A stretch of 64,000 nucleotides of DNA from Linanthus parryae. Lineage: Eukaryota > Streptophyta > Magnoliopsida > Ericales > Polemoniaceae. Positions 11,302 to 23,110 of the stretch are shown here, piece by piece. The stretch is taken from NCBI GenBank assembly GCA_023055425.1, contig JALGPY010000010.1:50466165-50530164 (forward strand), in the 5' to 3' direction. A program made the translations under genes and the position numbers. The notes beneath the pieces are model-generated. The model did not search any database, was not told the origin of the DNA, and saw nothing but the letters and a program-made list of their open reading frames with translations. The first letter of the stretch is position 1; every line of letters starts with the position of its first letter.

Positions 11302-12795
11302 TTAAAGTGTGTAATGTAGACTAATTACAGGACCTAAATACTCTAGAAGGGGGGGGGGGTTGAATAGAGTATGGAAACTTTTTGCAAAACTCAGAACTTA
11401 ACAGATTAGCTTTGTGTGAAACTCAAATCTCAAGGCCTTGAGATTTTAGAAAACTATCTGAAACTTTCAAAGGCAAAATAGAAAGCTTCAAGGCCTTGAA
11501 CTATTACCAGTTCTAAGCAGATTATAAACCCTAGTTTGATTTGAGTTGTGTGCAGCAGATAATAATAAAACTGTAAAGTAAAGAACACAAAGCAATTTAC
11601 AGAGTTCAGTCCCAATGGACCTAATCTCTGCCTGAGGGTTCTAATCCCACCAGGATTGGGCAAACACTTCTTAGTACTCACACACAAACATTCCTAGATC
11701 TTCAAGCCTAAGTGATTTTTCTTACACCTATACAACTTGTGGTTCCAAACCTATCTAGTCCCAGCTACTAACTGTTGAGCTAAACCTCTTGTTGTTCACC
11801 TGAAAAACCAACCACTAGGTTAACTAAGGTTTAAGATGTTGAAAAGATACACAGATTACAAAACAAGTGAAGAACACAGTAGAAGAAATAAGCTATTGAA
11901 GCCTGGATGTGTTCTTCTGGAAACTGGAATGACTTGATCTTCTGAAATCTGGAATTGAAGCTTGAATCCCTGTGTGTTTGAATGAATGATCTCCCACGAA
12001 TTTGTCACACCTCTCTGAGTATTCTGCAAGCCTCTATCTTTAAAAATTCAAACCAGTCTCTTTTATCCACATCTGCAACTGAATGAGAGATTTTAGGATC
12101 TCAGTTCCTACAAATCCTCCTTCTGTTTTTAACTGAAATTCAAATAGCTATAAGTGGATTATCTGTTGGAGTTTGTTGAGATTGCTCTTGCACGGTTAAC
12201 AAACCTGCAACAACATTAAAATACAGCAACAACAAAATCCAGAAATATAACAGTACTATGACTGTTTGGTTTTCCAGTTTCCGACAAAACTGGTTAAAAG
12301 ATTAGAACAGTAATCTGTTTAACTTCTGACACTTATAAATCATGAAAAACAAGTTTAAGACTCTTATAAGTCAATAAATAATCACAGTAATAAGAATCAC
12401 AACTTGCAAGAAAGAATTAACTTAGTTCTGTAAAAACTGTCAGTTGCTCAAGGCACATCTCAAGGCCTTGAAACTCTGAACCTGCATCACCGATATTCAA
12501 AGTTAAATCCAGAAAACTTGATTCTCTCTGTTCTGATCATCTGCAATTATGTTAGATATGTAGATAATGTAAAAAAAGAATATATTCAGCAAAATCCTGA
12601 TATGCATGATTAGATATCCAATCTGCAACACAAACTTGTTAATACACCTGAATAAGAATGACTCTCAAGGTTTAGAAGCTCTGTCAGTATCTCAAGGCCT
12701 TGGAGTATTTGAAATGCTTTGCTGCCAATGTCTTTGTCTTTCATCAGTCAAAACAATGACCATCCAAAACACATTCAAGGGTTTTTGAATCAACA
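11302..12795 (-). repeat. 5' LTR of the SIRE-like copia
   Basis: Direct copy of 2053-3555. On the minus strand it starts TGTTGATTC at 12795. The 3' end is TTTAA, where the other LTR has TTTCA, so the terminal CA is mutated. It has the same G run near 11350 and exact TCAAGGCCTTGA copies at 11430, 11488 and 12460, at the same relative places as in the other LTR. Confidence 0.93.
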
Positions 12796-12800
12796 TTAGG

Positions 12801-13182
12801 AACCGCCATGTTTCCGTGGCGTATACTTCCCACCATCACAGCTTGTCGTGCCTTGTTATTTGGGCCTCTATCCATCACACACACCGGGAGGGTAATATGT
12901 TTGCAGATGCACTTGCGGCTTTTGGACACAATTGTCTATCTTTTTAGAGTTTCCAGAATCAGGAGGAACTCCCGTCAGCTATCCGTAGTTTATGTAGAGA
13001 GGATGCTTTAGACCTAATGTACTTTCGACCCCCTTGAGGGCTGCATTTTTATTTTCCTCTTTTATAGTGGGTAAGGCCTGACGTCCCCCCACATCGTCTT
13101 TTACGGGTTGGGAGCCCGATTTTTTATCTCTAATAAAACACGGGGTTATGCCGCCCTACCACCTGGTAGGTTCTAAAAAAAA
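12801..13182 (+). pseudogene. LINE (L1-type) 3' end: RNase H C-terminus, 3' UTR and A-run
   Basis: Non-LTR retrotransposon remnant. One frame reads LVIWASIHHTHREGNMFADA then LAAFGHNC, the typical C-terminal RNase H block (REGN..AD) of plant LINE reverse transcriptases. An in-frame stop (TAG) falls soon after CLSF and the frame continues to CREDALDLMYFRPP before a second stop at about 13037. A GC-rich 3' UTR with AATAAA-like TAATAAAACA follows and ends in an A-run at 13175-13182. The 5' part is missing; the copia sits at the broken end. Confidence 0.75.
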
Positions 13183-13337
13183 TAGTGGTAAATTGATGTG
13201 CTGAGTTTTCATATTATGTCATTTCCATTTTATGATACATTATGTTCAAATCATATTATGTCGTTGCATTGCATATATTTCCAATCAACTTTGTAGTGGG
13301 TTAGCATGGTTGATTGAGCTTTTTGTGTTTTTAAGTA
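13183..13337. other. Flank between LINE remnant and Helitron
   Basis: AT-rich, no gene seen. Base 13337 is A and, with T at 27945, forms the A/T target of the Helitron. Confidence 0.4.
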
Positions 13338-13365
13338 CTAGTAGGCGACACGTGCGTTGCACGTG
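13338..13365 (-). terminator. Helitron 3' terminus with hairpin and CTAG
   Basis: On the minus strand: CACGTGC, loop AAC, GCACGTG (13349-13365), then TCGCCTA and CTAG at 13338-13341, followed by host T. A 7-bp stem a few bases before CTRR is the diagnostic Helitron stop signal for strand transfer. Confidence 0.9.
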
Positions 13366-14143
13366 GGGGTAAACTCGATGTTCAACGTTTATGCTCAAGT
13401 TAGGGATGAGAACAATAGTTTAACCAAATGTGAATTGCCATTATTTTTGCGGACGAATAGCATTACATTGAATTATGTGTATTTGTAACTTTTAATGTAA
13501 TTTTATTTTGGGTTATTTGGAATATAAATGTACAATGATAGTTAATAGGTAGGCAACATGCTAATGGATTTTCTTAAAAAATAAAGCGCGACGACGAAAT
13601 TTGGAAGAATCAACTTTTATGGTTTTCGATATTGATGCTCAATTTATGAATGACAATAATAGTTCAACCAAATGGACAGTTGTGCATGTAATAAGAAAGG
13701 AATTACAATATTTTTGTTGTAATTACACCGTAAACATTTATGGAAATAACTTTGTCACCTCCCTGCATTAAAAAATAACTTTGTAACCTCCTCATGTATA
13801 GATCTGATTTGTACGCCATTACGAAATTTTGCTACTATTTATATTCTTCTAATTCTTTCTCTTTCGTATGAAATGATCTCATGGTATGTTACATCTTCTT
13901 TTTCATAGAGAATATATGGTTGTGCAATGCAAGAAAACCAAGATGTGTAGGGGTTTTCGTAAATTATTATGATAATCCAAGAACTTTTATTCAAATAAGC
14001 CAAAGAAAGTGGTCCAAACTTTAAAGCTATCCCAAAGAACAGAAAGCAGCAACTAATAAAGAGAGTTTAGCCGGGAAAAGTCCCCTTCAAACAAAAGTTT
14101 CTAAAAGCAACAAAGCAAACATGTGAAACGAAAGTGTCAAACT
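13366..14143. other. Helitron non-coding 3' region
   Basis: AT-rich, no gene found. It lies between the stop codon of the RPA-like gene and the terminal hairpin. Confidence 0.5.
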
Positions 14144-15451
14144 TCAATCATCCTTCTCTATTTTGATTTTTTTGGCAAGGGGCATATGGGTTCTTGAAGT
14201 TCCTTCCTTTATTAGGCCGTCAATGTCTTCAATGATCTTCGCGTGCTCTACAACTATCTTTCCTTCTCTGCGTTGCTTTTCGTTCTTCTTCGCAACTTTT
14301 GTGAGAAAAATGTACGATTTGTTACATACTGCCGATAATATGCTTTTATCCGTGATATCATAAGTTTCCTAAATCCATAAGAATGATTAATTTACTGTTA
14401 GTAATTGATAATTATTTAATAAGCAATGCGGATTATAGAAGTATTATTTCTTTTCTCACATAGTACGGACCTTGTCTATGATTTCCGTCACTGGAAGTCC
14501 AACAATGTGTTCAGCCGCTTCGAATAATGTCCCCTGGATTTGATTCTCTCCATCTCCAAGTGTTGCGCGCACCAAATATCTGCACACAAAATTATGTGAT
14601 TTGCATGGGTTGTTTGGATTCTAATAATATTATTCAACTTTATGGGAGACTTTACTTGGGTTTGTATTTTGGCTGGGGATTGTTGCAGTTTATGCATCGA
14701 TGACCTTGTTTTGCCTCAATTACTTTTTTGCTGCACTTCTCGCATGCCAGATAAAATGGCTGGTCTATGTTGTCTATGTGCATGATTGTTGCTTCGAATG
14801 AGCAGTATGTATTCTACATGAGTAAAGACAATACAAAAGAACACATAATTTTTTCAATATAATTCATTCATTCCATAAAAAAGGGCTAGTAATATGTTTT
14901 ACCTCATATTGATCCAAGGATCCATGTAAAATATCTTCTAGTTTGAGCATCGGAGCTGGTCCGTTCAAACTCAGGCTCAGTTTTCCTTGTTCAGGGTTGA
15001 GGTTCCCTCGATTTTTACTACACATTTCATAGTAAATAGTTAATTTGAATAACTATGAGGTGGTTCTTGTTGTAGTTGGTTATACTTACGTATACCATTT
15101 CTTCAACTTTTGGGCTTGTAGGAGTTTCGGATTTATTTGAATAATTGTAGTTGCAATGCTTGAGAGTGAGTACATATCTGCCAAAAACGACGTTAGATTA
15201 TTTATGGTAGACACAAAAGATCAGTTATGCTAAAATTACGGTGTTTTTTAAGTAGTTGATTGGTAGGACTTGTTGCAGATGACAGCGAACTTCCCTTGTC
15301 ATCAATACTAAAGCTGGACGCTGTGCACGGGGTGTAGCAGAAATAAATAAATGTATCGGAATAAAATGTACAACAAATGTATCGAAATCTTACCTTCTTG
15401 TATGTAGATACTATCTCATCTTGAGGAGAAGTTGCTTTGTTGGTTGCTGCC
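14144..15451 (-). pseudogene. RPA70-like single-strand DNA-binding protein carried by the Helitron
   Basis: Replication protein A large-subunit homologues are common plant Helitron cargo and would bind the displaced single strand. Visible exons: 15451-15392 (MAATNKATSPQDEIV), a block near 15300-15230, about 15180-15095 (SLSSIATTIIQINPKLLQAQ), 15020-14904 (LSLNGPAPMLKLEDILHGSL), 14814-14655 and 14580-14471, and 14368-14144 ending in a Lys-rich tail and TGA. The 14.8-kb exon has the DBD-C zinc finger YLACEKC..HRCINC, and the next reads YLVRATLGDGENQIQGTLFE, the C-terminal OB fold. Splice sites are GT-AG and join in frame at PKY. The two N-terminal OB folds are not seen, so it is 5' truncated or diverged. 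No stop was noticed in the C-terminal exons. Confidence 0.82.
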
Positions 15452-16570
15452 ATGATATGCCTTTCCGTAATTTGCTTCCAGATTTCAGAATTTGACTTGG
15501 TATCGGTGTAATATCCGATTTGTTATTTATACTGATTGCATTGTAACAGCTCTCATAATTCCTCTAAGAAAAACAGCTGTCATAAGGCACATTATTTGAA
15601 AAAGTAAGATATCATCAGACACATTATCTGTTTTTGTAACAGCAGCATTTACAACGAAAATTTATTCTGATTTAATGCATACTATACTATGCCAAATTGA
15701 TAACATTTTATAAAACGAAATTAAAGTTAACAGTTTAAATTCGTATATGCTGTAAAGGTCCAATTTTAAGGTTAAGATTAGCAGTTTCATTCAAATTTTA
15801 ACATGACAATCAATTCATTTTGCCATTTCTATGAAATCCACATGCAAGAATAAGAAAATATTGGGCAAGAAATAATTAAAACTTTACCGACTTATGGCAG
15901 TAGGCACAAACGCAACAGTTCAAATAAACATCAGAAGTAGGTGTTTTATGTGTTTGTCATTGATGGCGATTTCAACTCCTATATGATATGCCAGGGAATT
16001 TTCATATTCCATTACCCAATTAGTTTATCAAATTTGTGAGGAGTAGAACCAAAAAAAAAAGAAGACAAGTTTACTGAGTGAATTAGCTATTAGAAAACCA
16101 AACCTGTCTATAAGTAATTTGTTTACTGCTTTGATTTTCTCTCGTGTTGAGACCCAGCGAGTTCTTTATTTTAAAAATGCAAGGAAGAAATAGTCTTGCC
16201 CCTTCTCCAGAATTTTGTCTTTTTAAGTGGATGCATACTGCTAGATTATATGCATGTTGTTCGTTGAACCAGCAGATTTAAGGACATCGTTTAAACCTAG
16301 TCTTTGGGGTCCAAAAGTAATAGCCATAGAGCTTGGAAGCGCACCAATTAAAACAATGAGGATTTACAGCTTTTTCAATGAGGATATGACCATCTACAAA
16401 CTTAGGCTATATTGCTACCGTGTTCATGATTTTGTTGTATGGATACTAATCAAATCCTACGAATTCTTCTAATAATTTTGACATGATCAACACGGAGTTG
16501 GTACACCTAGTAACTGCGAGTGAAATTAAAGAAAAAAAATTTATACATTCAGAAGAATGAGAAAACGTAC
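15452..16570. other. Helitron spacer between RPA-like gene and acetyltransferase exons
   Basis: No gene supported. AT-rich sequence; the open frame at 16254-16472 on the plus strand has no known motif. Confidence 0.35.
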
Positions 16571-17045
16571 CAAAATTTCATGGTGAATAAATGTGTTGTG
16601 GCTCTCCAGTAGCTGCTTTTATTGCAGGCCTGAAATACTTTATGGAATCTGAATATGAGAGATCTATGGGGGTGATGATTTGGCTCTCCAATGAAGCATA
16701 CTTCCAGACCTTCGATTTTCTTAAATAATAACACTACCTGGACAAATAGAACATCTCATTGTATTAAAATTTCCATGATGAAAATGTCAACAATTCAAAT
16801 AAACATGCTAGTGAATGGAAAAATAGAAATGGAATACACGCTTCATAAACTTCTACAGCACTTAGATGAACGAAAATGCTATGTCTAAAGAAATTTACCT
16901 TGGGCTTGTATGGATATTCTGTTTGATAGTTCTCTACTTGAAAAATCTTCAGAAATCTCTGATGGACTTCCAACTTTTTATCTACTGATGACCCGATTCT
17001 AACTACAAGTTTTCCCGCTCCAGGAACCAGGAAAAAATAACCAAA
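16571..17045 (-). pseudogene. Captured p300/CBP-type histone acetyltransferase exons (HAC family)
   Basis: Two exons in correct order and phase. Exon A (17045-16899) reads VPGAGKLVVRI.SSVDKKLEV and RFLKIFQVENY..EYPYKPK. Exon B (16737-16571) reads VVLLFKKIEGLEVCFIG and then, in a shifted frame, LSYSDSIKYFRPAIKAATGE. They match successive parts of the KAT11 catalytic domain of plant HAC1-like proteins (SSVDKKLEV..FLEIF, LFQKIEGVEVC.FGMYVQE, YLSYLDSVKYFRPE). The intron between has GT at 16898-16897 and AG at 16738-16739. A deletion or frameshift removes the MYVQEFGSEC part and a stop follows. Plant HAC proteins acetylate histones as transcription co-activators; this fragment cannot. It was probably captured as genomic DNA, since the intron is kept. 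Confidence 0.8.
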
Positions 17046-17288
17046 AACTAAAAGTATGTATTTCATAACATGATTTCCAGGTAGCTAAGGGAGTTATATG
17101 CTAATTCTAAGGTAGAGCCTATGTTAGCCTTGAAGTACCAAAAATTTATAGATCAGCCAACCCCATCAAACAAAAGTAAGTTAGATTCTGCATCTTAACC
17201 ATTTGATACTTAGGAAATGTAACGTCGAAGGAGAATATATTATTTGGATAATAAATCGATATGCTGACTAAACTGAGGTCAATGGTCC

Positions 17289-17461
17289 CTATTCAAATTC
17301 GCCATCGTCTAAGATAACAGTATTTCTAGAAGTACCGGGTTCTATAGTTACTTGGTTTTTCGAAATCCTCTGGTAGACACAATCAAAGCAAGAGGCTAAC
17401 CAGTTCACACCCGTTTTAGTTGCATCGTCCACGTGAATGTAATTGTTCGAGCATTCAATGA
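17289..17461 (-). pseudogene. Unidentified exon-like ORF inside the Helitron
   Basis: A minus-strand frame starts right after a splice-acceptor-like TTTTGGCAG (17462-17470) and reads ECSNNYIHVDDATKTGVNWL and ASCFDCVYQRISKNQ to a TAG at 17289-17291. It is acidic at its end (ILDDGEFE). I do not recognise the family. It could be a terminal exon of a captured gene or a diverged part of the neighbouring acetyltransferase capture. Confidence 0.3.
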
Positions 17462-17680
17462 CTGCCAAAAGAAGTATGTGCAAGATATTAGAAAAATGAA
17501 ATGCAAATATGAAACAAATCAATAACCACCTGTAGACTCTGTTGCATAAGAAGAAAATCACTTACTTTTCTGAGTTAAATGTGGCATCACATATCAAACT
17601 AAAGAAATTGAATAGCTGATGTAACAACTTTTTACAGAATTTGCAAAGATCTCTACAAATCCATCAACAAACAATGCATG

Positions 17681-17745
17681 TGAAAGTTCTCTGTTGTAGT
17701 ATTGCAATAATGTCATTTGAAAGTTCTCTGTTGTAGTATTGCAAT
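17681..17745. repeat. Two-copy direct repeat, 28-bp units
   Basis: TGAAAGTTCTCTGTTGTAGT plus eight more bases at 17681-17708 is repeated exactly at 17718-17745 (period 37). It sits in the Helitron spacer 17462-18319, in which no gene was seen. Confidence 0.85.
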
Positions 17746-18319
17746 ATGTTTTTTTGTAACATTTAGTTCAAATGATATCCTATTACTGTTATAATTAAAT
17801 ACCATTGGTCCATATTATGTACCTCTGACTATAGACCATGCTCATTTGTGAGTTTGATAAAGGCAGTTAGTAGAAAGACGCAAAGAAATAAATATTTTGG
17901 ATCAAAGAGATGAGCTCAAAACATAACAAAGTCATTCTAATAAATATTCATAGGGCATATTTCAGTCTTTGTTCAAAATTTGTCTGCGTCCTTGGAGCTA
18001 TTTCACAACCGTCTTCAAGATACCTTCATAAACCAAAAAACATGTCATGTAAAATGTTTTTTATACTCTTGTATTAATTAGTTAAATGCAATGTCTGAAA
18101 TAAGATGAGATTGTTGTTACCATAAATTATCTACTGCCCAAAGAAACACCAATGAAGAATAAAAATTCTCGAAAATGAAGAGCTCTTGTAATTTTGGCTG
18201 CAATCATTAAAGGGAAAATGGAGATTTGATGTGAGTACGCATCACAAAAACTAATAGGTTTAATATTCATTGAATGATTCAAGCAATTACTTACAAGTAA
18301 TTAAATTTTTACCTGGCTT

Positions 18320-21300
18320 TTATGTGCAGAGGACTTCTTTGTAGACAATATTCTTAGTGCACGCCCTTCGTTGACCTCTTGGCTTGGCAGATTTGATGAG
18401 TATTTTTGTTGTTGACATAGAAGTTCCCCGGGATAGCGCAACATAAAGTTGTCCATGAGAGAACACATGTTCAGGTAGGTATATTCCAACATGGGGAATC
18501 GTTTGTCCTTGGGCTTTATTTATTGTCATTGCGAAACACAACCGAATTGGAAACTGAGTTCGCTGAAACTTGAAAGGATAATTATCATTCTCTGCAGGTT
18601 GTAAAGGTATCCTGGGAATCAAAACTTGTTTTCCAGCATGTTGGCCTAATGTTATCTCTGCGTGAATGACATTGCGCTCAAATCCCTTACATACCATTCT
18701 CGTTCTGTTACAAAGGCCATCAGAAGGATTCAGATTCCTTAGCAACATGACTGGACTATTAACTTTCAACACCAAATCATGAGGAGGAAGTCCGTTTGGC
18801 AACAAAGTGTTCAGGAACTCTTCGGGGTAGTAATTATGAGTGTCATCAATTGCTTTGTCGAAGCTGGCATATCTTTGCTCCATACCGGGAAAAGATTTAA
18901 TCAACTTTTCGTTCAACATATCTACATATTCATTTCTTGTAGCAAGAATCGCTCGTTCCGTTACAAAGTTAGATTCATGTGCATGGTCCTGGAGTGATGG
19001 GAATATAGTGTCGATCAATGAGGCTTCACAATCGGCATCTTCTTGTTTAATTACCATCTCTGAAGGTATTTTTATAAGATCATCACCCACTGTTGGCTCA
19101 TCCCCGTTTCCTACATTCAAAAGAAAATCACTGAATGTAGAGTCATTTTGAGCCCTCATATTTTTGGACAGTTTCAGCTTTATCATCCCTGGACAAGTAT
19201 ATGATTTCACTAAGCATGCATTTACTGTCTCCGCTCTTGTTCCTCGAGTGACAACTGGCAGAACTTGACGGAAATCTCCACCAAAAACAACAATCTTCCC
19301 TCCAAATGGCATATCAGTACCCATTAAATCTTGCAAGCTCCGATCCAGTGCCTCAATCGCCCATCGCTTTGACATAGGAGCTTCATCCCATATTAATAAC
19401 TTAGCTCTTCGTAATAATTATGCCGTGCCACTCTGCTTAGGTATGTTGCATGTACTCGACTCATTCACATCAATTGGTATCTTAAATCTTGAATGAGATG
19501 TCCGCCCACCCGGCATAATTGCAGCAGCTACTCCTGATGTTGCTGTTGCGATACCTATCATACCCCGAGATCGAATTGTACATAACAGAGCGCGATACAA
19601 AAATGTCTTCCCAGTACCTCCAGGTCCATCTATAAAGAAAATCCCGTTTTTGTTATTCTCAACATGATCAATTATATGGTCATAGGCACTCTTTTGTTCG
19701 GTATTCAAACTCTTTACTGCTCTATAGTCTGATGTAGGGGTTTGTACAGATAATTCATCAAGTACTTCTCTTTTTTCAGCATTTCCGTTGCCTACAGACG
19801 TGGTGGGTAGATCAAATTGTTCTATTTTTCGGCCCATACTCTGTAAAAAATAATCAACTGACTTGAGAGTTTCTGCTAATCGTTGTTCAGCAGTAATATC
19901 CAAATTTCGTGAAAAATCTTCTGAAATTGCTTCGAAGTGGTTGTCCCATAGATCTCTGACATTTGTAGGCTCGCAATATACCAAAATAGTTGCAAAAAGA
20001 CGACGCAGGGCCAGTGGCATTTGGAATGATGTCGCTTCGAGTAAACACTCAGATATCCAATCGTCAGATTGAAGTAGGCCTCGCTTTTCAGCAGCAGCTT
20101 TGAAAGATGTGTGTTGGATTCCATTATATCTTAACAAATCAAGATATGAGGTTGGACCTCGAACATGGTTCAGTAAAAGTCTCAAATAGTACCTCTCTCC
20201 TTCTTGAGGGTTAGCCCCGTTTATGCGGCCAATTACATTTCTAGTCTTTCTTTTATTCCAACACTTACTTTTTCCATCCCACACAAAATATTCAGGGAAT
20301 TCTCTGTACAAAAGTTTTTTGTTTCCCTCGTCATTCAAATTGAAGGTGAAGAACTCTGTTAGCATTGTCTTTGAAGCAGTATCACACATAAGGAGCTTAT
20401 TCAGATCCTGGTTCTTCCAATACGGGACATAATGTTTATTTGGCAGATGAAGTTGCAAATTGATTACAGCAGGTAGCATTTCATGAAGATTGAACTCAAA
20501 TATTCGCCAAATTGCTTCTTGTGGTGAAACCCATCTTCCATTTTGGAATTCCCGTATTTCATCTCTACTGTTTGCATCCCTTTGATCAACACATATTTCA
20601 ACCTTGTCATGACCTTTATATATATACTTGTACAAATACTTGACTGCCTTCACACCGGAGCATATCTCAACATTAATGTGACAATTATATCTGCTTAGAA
20701 GATATGGATTGTAAGGTACCACCCATCTGTTATCTAAGGTTTCATTCCGCACATGAACTTGATGTGAAGTTTTTCTTCTTCTATAGATTGCATAGGAATC
20801 TTTACCTTGCTTGGTTTCTTCGCAGAATGGTCTTGGGTACTTAATCTTACATTTACCTTCCAACATGCATGGATTATTCTGGTTCAATTCTCCACAAGGC
20901 CCGTGCATCATATGCTTTACAACTTTCGCATATAAATCAGGATACACAGCAGGGTCCGGGATCTCAGCACAAACATACTTATCATACTGATCTGCACTTG
21001 TAATCTTGAATTGTGATTTAAAGATAACTAACATGTGCACATGAGGCAACCCTCTTTTCTGAAACTCAATAACATGTACATGGGCGGCAACCTTACCGAA
21101 AATGTGCTTCTTGAACAATTGGGTTTTAAGATCATGTAACTTTGCCCTGAATACCCGAACAACGACATCAGGTCTGTCTTGTGGATGTTCCCCTTCTTCC
21201 AATAAAGCCAAAATTTCATCCCACTCAGGATTACATGTCATTGTGATGAACAAATCGGGCTTACCAAAGCGCTGAACTAAAGCCATAGCATCAAGATATC

Positions 21301-21612
21301 TTCGACGCATGTCCCTCGGCCCACCAACAAATGACGGGGGTAACATGAAAAATTTCCCAACCATGCTACCTCTGCTTTCACCAACCAACACACTATCTAC
21401 GATCCCTTGATACAACTCAGCTCTTAGATTAGATTGGTTATTCCGGTAGAAGTCCAATCTTGTATTCTCAAGCTTTATGTACATGTCGACGATGTATTGC
21501 TGTAACAAGCGACCGCAGTGTAAAACAATGGACTGCTTCATATCGCGAATTTGGAACTTGTAGCAATAATATTCTCGGCAAGAGACATTTGTTCTACTAC
21601 CACCGTCTGTGC
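18320..21612 (-). pseudogene. Helitron Rep/helicase, main catalytic exon (one in-frame stop)
   Basis: Nicks and unwinds DNA for rolling-circle transposition. The exon begins at 21612, after an AG acceptor, with TDGGSRTNVSCREYYCYKF. The Rep domain shows FITMTCNPEW, the HUH motif FQKRGLPHVHML (two His about 230 residues into the upstream-extended frame) and the tyrosine motif KYLYKYIYKG. The Pif1-type helicase follows: Walker A GPGGTGKT, Walker B IWDEAPMSKRW, GGDFRQVLPV, TINKAQGQT and YVALSRGTS. It ends NIVYKEVLCT then TAA at 18320. The only break seen is TAA at 19418-19420, between GTA and LLRRAKLLIWDE; the frame continues unchanged on both sides. Helicase length is as expected. Confidence 0.93.
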
Positions 21613-22129
21613 CTGTACCACCAAGAAAAATTAAGTTATCCTGGAAATTTATCAAGAACATTATAGAAAATTTAATGAGATACCAGATGTGACGTCTACA
21701 AAAATTAATATTACTCCAAAGCAAGTTGGTCGGCAAAACATATAAATAAATTTTACAAGGAAAAATAATAATTAAAAGAACAGAGACATGGCTACGTACA
21801 TATTAGTAGGCGTTGAAGGTAAAATTAGTAATTAAGTGAATAGAGAAATGCTACAATTTTTCACAAAATACTTTAGCAGACACTTAAAACAAATAAGGTA
21901 TTAGAATGAATAGTCATGGATTTATTATTGCATTATAATAACTCTGAAAAGGAAATCATTTGATCAGGTAAAATTAGTAATTAAGTGAATTGAGAAATGC
22001 TACATTTATTCACAAAATATTTAGCAGACGCTTAAAGCAAAGAAGGTATTAGAATAAATAGACGTGAATTTCTTATTGCATTGTATTAGCTCCCAAAAGG
22101 AAATCAGTTTACCAAAACAAAATCAGTAC
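21613..22129 (-). other. Intron of the Helitron Rep gene, with internal tandem duplication
   Basis: Donor AAG/GTACTG at 22129 and acceptor TACAG at 21613 join exons in frame (KQ-G-TDGG). Inside are two diverged copies of a roughly 149-bp unit, starting GGTAAAATTAGTAATTAAGT at 21818 and again at 21967. Confidence 0.75.
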
Positions 22130-23026
22130 CTTGTTTTTCCTTCCTTAAAATAGCCTCTGCTGAAGAAGGGATGGAACTACCTGTTACGGAATTGCTATTT
22201 TGACCACCATAACTTGTATCCGCGTTCAATACTTGACCAGGCTTCCTTTTAAGAATATTCTGATGCCATCCTACCTCTCCGCGAGGAAAAAGCACCGGGT
22301 ATTGTAAGGGATCGTAACATCCAAAGTAGGGTTGGACTTTGTGCCTAAGGCCGGACGTTGAATGAACAATGATATCCCTTGCGAGGCGAACGTTTGGGTT
22401 ATTTCCTTCAATCCAGATTGCTGCTACTTGGTCCGCTGTCGGTCTATTGTAAACCCTCTGGTCCAACTTTACGTCACTACTTATACGGATTTTATATGTA
22501 TCCAAATCTGTATCTGCCAATCTCCGAAAAACTTGAGCATAAGGATTCTCAGATAAGATATCCCTTAGCTTTTCAACGACGGTTCTACTCAGTGAGGCAT
22601 CTTTCATTATGTTGATTCTATTCTCAATTTCATGATCAGTATCATAAAAATACAGTTGAAAATAGCAAGGGCAATCATCAGATGGGATCAGTGCTGGCAG
22701 GTCAAGGTATATTTGCCCTTGAACACGGAAGGTATATACTCCTTTTCTTGAAGATGCCAAATTTTTATCGAGTTTTACACCCATTGATGTGAATGAGAAA
22801 ATGCTATTATACGCTCGAATATGTCGCCGAAATTCCAAACCCTCATCAGTTTGTTCGTCGAACAACTTATACAATGCATCAGGAATGGCACTAACTGGTA
22901 AATGAACTTTACATTTTTGGCAGCAGAATGTAGGTGGTTCAAACTCCAACCTTTTAGCCAAACAAAAAGTGCAAGGTGACTCTGTTTGAACTTTATGTGG
23001 TTGAGAAAGCTGAAGTTGCAATAAAC
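22130..23026 (-). CDS. Helitron protein, N-terminal zinc-finger exon before Rep
   Basis: Exon begins after TTGTCAG at 23026 with GLLQLQLSQPHK. A CxxC..CCxxC zinc finger follows (CTFC, then FCCQKC) with VHLP, the standard front region of plant Helitron proteins. Then come FRRHIRAYNSIFSFTSMGVK, VYTFRVQGQIYLDLPALIP, the DVKLDQRVYNRPTADQVAAI region and YFGCYDPLQYPVLFPRGEVG, all typical of the Helitron helicase-like family upstream of NVSCREYY. No stop was seen in this exon. It is spliced to 21612 across a 517-bp intron. Confidence 0.9.
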
Positions 23027-23110
23027 CTGACAACATAAAGCACCATTTGTCAAGAATATTCAAATGAAATTATGGAAAATAAATGGTAGTTTTCACGCAA
23101 CATTTTATAC

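Larger units (their letters stand above)
2053..12795 (-). mobile_element. Ty1/copia retrotransposon, SIRE/Maximus-like, both LTRs present
   Basis: A 10.7-kb element read on the minus strand. Order: 5' LTR 11302-12795, primer-binding site 11288-11299, gag, protease, integrase, RT/RNase H, extra ORF3, polypurine tract 3556-3566, 3' LTR 2053-3555. Flanks are tcagg and ttagg, a 5-bp target duplication with one change. Integrase upstream of RT defines Ty1/copia. LTRs of about 1.5 kb, two zinc knuckles in gag, the WVPKG linker and an extra ORF after pol point to the SIRE lineage. The two LTRs are very alike, so insertion is fairly recent, yet every coding block has stops or frameshifts, so it is not autonomous now. 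Confidence 0.95.

Noticed and set aside
19863..20072. Plus-strand open frames opposite the Helitron Rep/helicase exon (also 18779-18997 and 20223-20432)
   Set aside because: Shadows of a strongly conserved coding frame on the minus strand.
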